DNA of 64,000 nt, taken from Aquisalinus flavus (GTDB taxonomy: Bacteria > Pseudomonadota > Alphaproteobacteria > Caulobacterales > Parvularculaceae). Shown here piece after piece: positions 63,173 through 64,000 of the stretch (position 1 is the stretch's first letter; the number at the start of each line of letters is the position of its first letter). Position numbers and translations under genes: made by a program. Under the pieces are notes generated by a model, which was not told the origin of the DNA, searched no databases, and worked only from the letters and a program-made list of their open reading frames with translations. Location: contig NZ_CP042288.1 of assembly GCF_022559625.1 (NCBI RefSeq), forward strand, positions 124,001 to 188,000, written 5' to 3'.

Positions 63173-64000
63173 ATGACACTATCGGCTGCCATTGCCGGGG
63201 CAGGCATTGCCGGTCTTGCCGCCGCCACCTTGCTGGCGCGGCGTGGTTGGAGGGTCGAGATATTCGACAAATCGCCGGCGCCCGCCCCGGTCGGATCGGG
63301 GCTGATCCTGCAGCCCGTCGGTCTGGCGGTCCTCAACCGGCTCGGCTGCCTGCAGGCGATCAGCGATCGGGGTGCTCGCATCGACCGGCTGTTCGGCCGC
63401 GTCGTGCCGTCGAACCGCATCGTCCTCGATGTGCGCTATGGCTCCCCCGGCTCCGGCAAGCATGGCATTGCCGTTCACCGTGACACCTTGTTCCGCGCCC
63501 TGTTGACTGCCGCCCGTCACGAAGGGCTGGCGATCACCCACAGCAGCAACGTCGCCAGTGTGGTACAGGGGCGCGGCGGCGAATGGCTGCAGATGATTGA
63601 TGGCGCCCGTCATGGCCCGTTCGATCTCGTCATCGACGGCCTGGGCGCGCGCTCTGCCCTGTCGCCGGGGAGCGGGCGCGAGCTCAGCTATGGCGCGCTG
63701 TGGGCAAGCCTCGACTGGCCCGCGAGCGGTTTCATGGATAACACGCTGGAACAGCGATATGAATATGCATCCTGCATGGCAGGGGTGCTGCCGATCGGCC
63801 AGCCTGCCGGCAGCGATGTCAGGCAGGCGGCTTTCTTCTGGAGCATCAAACAGGAGCACTTTGACAGCTGGCGCCGTGTGCCGCTCGACCAGTGGAAAGA
63901 GGCAGTTCTGAGGGTCTGGCCGCAGGCAATCGCCTTCGTCGACCAGATCGCCAGCCATGACGATTTGGTCATGGCGCGCTACCGCCACCGGACCCGCCGC
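63173..64000 (+). CDS. FAD-dependent monooxygenase, 3' end beyond window
   Basis: 276 residues are visible before the edge. The dinucleotide-binding motif [30 protein letters not shown] (GxGxxG) is at the N-terminus, and DLVIDGLGARSALSP corresponds to the second FAD/NAD motif (DG) of the class A flavin hydroxylase (UbiH/PHBH-like) group. Its substrate cannot be inferred. The ATG at 63173 is preceded by GATGCGAG. Confidence 0.85.
   Translation, partial: MTLSAAIAGAGIAGLAAATLLARRGWRVEIFDKSPAPAPVGSGLILQPVGLAVLNRLGCLQAISDRGARIDRLFGRVVPSNRIVLDVRYGSPGSGKHGIAVHRDTLFRALLTAARHEGLAITHSSNVASVVQGRGGEWLQMIDGARHGPFDLVIDGLGARSALSPGSGRELSYGALWASLDWPASGFMDNTLEQRYEYASCMAGVLPIGQPAGSDVRQAAFFWSIKQEHFDSWRRVPLDQWKEAVLRVWPQAIAFVDQIASHDDLVMARYRHRTRR

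Noticed and set aside
1-64000. CRISPR arrays, tRNA or rRNA genes, IS elements
   Set aside because: No regularly spaced 20-40 bp repeats, no tRNA T-loop patterns in the gaps, and no transposase frame were seen on either strand.

Overview
The window is GC-rich, densely packed chromosomal DNA of an alphaproteobacterium. Evidence: a cox operon ordered ctaC-ctaD-ctaB-coxF-like-ctaG-ctaE-DUF983-SURF1, a DUF1285-Nudix-cca cluster, an sfsA-map-radC cluster, a gluQ/CPBP/tldD group, a moxR-DUF58-BatA-like cluster, and a recA promoter carrying an alphaproteobacterial GAAC-type SOS box. A marine or stalked lineage (Hyphomonadaceae/Parvularculaceae-like) is my guess; no 16S or tRNA gene is present to confirm it. 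Most of the window is core housekeeping.

Layout. 1-5.5 kb (minus): an exported protein cut by the edge, gluQ, a CPBP intramembrane protease, tldD, a PRC-barrel protein and a membrane-anchored protein. 5.7-13.2 kb (plus): cytochrome c oxidase and its assembly factors. 13.3-17 kb: a BCCT transporter and, convergent, an ExbB/MotA-like plus OmpA/MotB-like pair. 17-24 kb: a palindrome-rich regulatory region, a small secreted protein, a lipoprotein with an HExxH motif, suhB, an acyl-CoA ligase with a thioesterase, xerC and a TauE-type transporter. 24-32 kb (minus): a flagellin-like orphan, a small lipoprotein and the moxR/DUF58/DUF4159/vWA-like cluster. 32-43 kb: sppA, DUF1285-Nudix-cca, a glycosyltransferase, a second acyl-CoA ligase, asmA and recA. 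43-53 kb: alaS, an SDR, the rearranged SDR/sulfurtransferase interval, purB, a glycine-zipper lipoprotein and a ClC channel. 53-64 kb: two small proteins, a hybrid sensor kinase with a degenerate ATP-binding domain coupled to a PstS-like protein, radC-map-sfsA, a CinA/MoaB-like protein, sdaA, a small regulator, orphan small proteins and a flavin monooxygenase cut by the right edge.

The most unusual locus is 46.96-48.61 kb. The intergenic slot between a convergent SDR (+) and sulfurtransferase (-) gene appears twice in tandem. A 171-bp copy of the SDR 3' end (6 mismatches, 5 of them synonymous) abuts a decayed copy of the sulfurtransferase 3' end. The two slots carry unrelated cargo: an A+T-rich membrane-protein gene in one, and a hairpin-rich noncoding module in the other. 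It looks like two alternative alleles of an insertion hotspot stacked by recombination.

Other notable points: an insertion of roughly 100 residues in CoxII between the membrane hairpin and the CuA domain; a probable pseudokinase/PstS pair; and five convergent gene pairs whose 3' ends overlap by 3 to 129 bp. No tRNA, rRNA, CRISPR array, intact IS element or prophage was seen.
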